From positions 36,525,042 through 36,589,041 of the forward strand of contig NW_019211456.1 of the NCBI RefSeq assembly GCF_002443255.2: a DNA stretch of 64,000 nt, written 5' to 3'. A model generated the notes under the pieces. That model had not been told where the DNA came from. It ran no database searches and saw nothing but the letters and a program-made list of their open reading frames with translations. Below are positions 61,701 to 64,000 of this stretch, piece by piece (the stretch's first letter is position 1; every line of letters starts with the position of its first letter). A program made the translations under genes and the position numbers. The DNA comes from Varroa destructor (Eukaryota > Arthropoda > Arachnida > Mesostigmata > Varroidae).

Positions 61701-64000
61701 ATGCTCGACGATTCGGGTAATGCATGGTGGGTATAAACTCGTTTTTGGTGGACTCGCGAGCAAGGTGTCATACCCATCCATGGCAAGCGACCAGTCAGCC
61801 GCAACGCCTGCGATCGGTAGCAGTCGTCGCGGTCGTAGCGTTTGCAGAGCTAGCGGTGGCAACTTCTTAACGTGATGATGGTAGCTATGTCGGGCAGTGG
61901 ACAGTGCCGTGAGAACAATTCCGACGATTAAAAGACACGAGGCAAGGAGTTACTTCCTTTTTGCCGCGACTTTTGCTTGAATACTAGTGTTTTTTAGACC
62001 GCTTGATTTTCTTTCTATCCCCTAATATTAATGTACCTGTGTGTGTGCGAATGTAAGTGTCTGAGTATATCCGTATCGTCATTCTGTGTATATCTACATA
62101 TCCGTGGCCAGATATTAGTGTGTAATAGTATAAGTTACGGCTTCCGTGCCATAAACGGCGAACCTTTGGAAGAGCTCGAGTCCTGCTAAGGGTCAAGGGA
62201 ACGAGATATCAACTTATAGATTACTACCGCTGCTGCTATCATAATAGTGGCATATCACTATAATGAACGTCGTCTGACGTAGCGGTGAAGCGTTAACTGT
62301 CCTTTCATTTTGTCTTTCACTGCTTCCTTTATTATGGGGCTTTTTCCGCCGGCGCCGTTATTTGCTGCTGATTGATAAGGCTCCATAGTCACACTGACAC
62401 TTCCGATTATGAGCTATAGTCCACAAACGCAACATACTTTCGAAGTCACATTCGAATGCACGCCCATACTCGCACAAAACCACACGCATAGTGCTATGAA
62501 AGAGCACGTAGAACTGTTTCTTTTGTCCCTTGTTTTTTTCACAGCTACTGCTGTTGCTGCGTCCTTGTATTATCAACCATTGCCACTAACGAAGTGTTTT
62601 TTCCTATTGTATGGCCTCGCTGTTCGTCTTGCCGCAAAACACGTTTGCCATCTTTACATGGGTCGCTGTTGCTCTTATTGCTTCTATACTGATACTGTAG
62701 TATGACAATTAGCCTACAATCAACAATACTGTTGCGGTACAGCGATAACTAGTACCGAAAACACACAAATGACTGTATGTATTATCTAATAAGTACCTCG
62801 TGAACGTTCACGTCATAATAATACGTCGCAATAAACGTAATTAACAGGCTAGTTTCATACGAATGAGGACGGGGGAAGATCATAATGACTCGAATGTTAC
62901 TAGTATCGTACTCTGGTTTTGGGGCAGAACTTTCGTAGTTAGTAGACGAGATACGAGAAGTACCTCGATTTTGATACAGCTCATCCGGTTAGTTTTGTCT
63001 TCGTTACTTTTTGGCAGCCTATTCCCGCCGAAGGTTGTTATGCGACTCTTGTCCTGCGATGCAATTAGTGGCCTGTGTGCAGTTGTATACACTCGATCTC
63101 GTATCCGCTGTCGTATTTAGCCAGGCTGAGTACAAGAGACCGACGACAAGGTTGAAGTGGAAATGAGCAAGAGAAGCGGACCTAGCCGAGGATAGCTTAA
63201 GGAGGTTGTTTGAGAGCTGTTTTATGTCTCGTGTTCCCAGCCTGATAAGCAGCAGCAGCAAGCTGATAAGTTCCCCAAAAGTTCCTCCGCGTGCTCCGTT
63301 TTAACTCAAAGCAAAGGTACGCCTTGATATGACCCTGCAGCCTAGATATCCGTCAAGAGACGCCTGGGCGATGCGCGTTGGATACAAATGAGAGAATGTG
63401 TACTGGTATCACTATTCGTTTAAGAGTAACGCGGCCAAGCGGTGCTTTAATTAACGAAAGAGATAAAAATTGTACACCCCTAATTTAAAAAATGACAACA
63501 GGCTTTTTACAGAAGTGCATTCATCGACTATGTTAAGCCTTGCTTCATACATCGTGCAGAGTAACTGCGTACTTACTTGGTGATGTTTGTAAGACTTTCG
63601 TGATTTACTTGAGTCTGGTACGCATCTGCATAAACGAAATTTGTCGTAGCATTCATTTGATCAAGACAAGGGGACATTTTTTCGTTTCTTCAAACTTGTT
63701 CGATGGGTTTATGCCCACCTCTCTCTTTGTTAGTAGATCGAATCGAGAAGTACATCTATGTGAAACAATGTGAACCTAAAACCATGATGGTAGACCATAT
63801 TAATTACTTAATTATTAAAGGCATAATTATGAATGATATCTAACTCTTTCAACATAAATGAGAAGCAATGTTTTTGGTCCAATTTGCGCAGAATCGCAAT
63901 GTTGCGTTTTTTTACCAAGTTATCACACAACCTATGGGGGTAATCAGACTAGTAGTTCGGACAAGCTGATGCGAATCTGAGCAGAAGATGTCTGACTCTT
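52791..64000. other. 11 kb without a supported gene
   Basis: A (TTA)7 run at 53461-53482; GC-richer stretches at 54.6-55.3, 56.5-57.0 and 61.1-61.9 kb that could be first exons or long 5' untranslated sequence; and a pyrimidine-only tract near 56656-56685. Frames there (for example a 71-codon ATG frame from 56650 on the plus strand and a 123-codon frame at 57467-57838) match no family I know. Confidence 0.5.
54846..55097 (-). CDS. Hypothetical 83-aa open frame
   Basis: An ATG-started frame (MVSLDDDRCVVKFSSDIITN) with balanced, charged composition and a probable helical C-terminal half (YDCFEKLKQNFDLSEREQKL). It is not recognised. Other short coding-like frames lie just upstream on the same strand (a 24-codon ATG frame MVYGRGKEEDLETDCQ and a stretch LDLTDLPDAGDNDG near 55.3 kb) but do not join in phase. 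A gene broken by errors or decay, or chance, are both possible. Confidence 0.22.
   Translation of the reverse strand: MVSLDDDRCVVKFSSDIITNLPLGCIQLDNESSIKSLVDDTQQRTKQMRLRSTKTMATRYDCFEKLKQNFDLSEREQKLDERL

Noticed and set aside
1..64000. CRISPR arrays, bacterial operons, viral or toxin genes
   Set aside because: No regularly spaced repeats, no bacterial gene order, and no viral or toxin proteins were recognised; all firm genes are spliced or intronless animal genes.

Overview
This is a window of eukaryotic nuclear DNA, AT-rich, with spliced protein genes (GT-AG introns), metazoan-type gene content, microsatellites, a tRNA-derived short repeat and a nuclear tRNA gene. The identifiable proteins (MSH2, a NAP1-like histone chaperone, a GPR180/TMEM145-family receptor, EIF1AD, an SLC25A39/40-type mitochondrial carrier and prefoldin subunit 3) are ordinary animal housekeeping proteins. 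Intron-rich MSH2 next to intronless genes fits an arthropod, perhaps a chelicerate such as a mite, but the species cannot be fixed from the sequence.

Layout. 0-2.6 kb: no clear gene; three short two-copy tandem duplications and a perfect 41-bp palindrome. 2.6-3.7 kb (-): intronless NAP1 homologue. 3.7-11.4 kb: mostly featureless, with one possible Penelope-like endonuclease remnant. 11.4-31.1 kb (-): a complete MSH2 gene in 18 exons (903 aa reconstructed, all phases consistent). Its second intron is 8.9 kb and holds the intronless GPR180-like gene on the same strand; its fifteenth intron holds a decayed POLR1D-isoform-2-like sequence on the opposite strand. 31.5 kb (+): tRNA-Asn(GTT). 34.4-35.9 kb (+): EIF1AD, four exons. 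38.6-42.0 kb (+): an unrecognised gene whose first exon can join either a His/Gln-rich exon with a C-terminal membrane anchor or two alternative 3' exons. 43.3-47.1 kb (+): SLC25A39/40-type carrier, six exons, with a SINE flanked by a 12-bp target duplication in intron 1. 48.0-49.9 kb (-): prefoldin subunit 3, four exons. 50-64 kb: no gene I can support; a second SINE-like copy and scattered GC-richer open stretches that could be first exons or untranslated sequence.

The genes do not form a pathway. They cover mismatch repair (MSH2), histone handling (NAP1), translation-factor-like RNA binding (EIF1AD), mitochondrial transport (SLC25A39/40) and actin/tubulin folding (prefoldin 3). I found no CRISPR, viral, toxin or other self-contained new system. 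The most noteworthy structures are the nested GPR180-like gene, the decayed nested gene, the SINE with intact target duplication, the phase-compatible alternative 3' exons, and the palindrome beside a cluster of tandem duplications.
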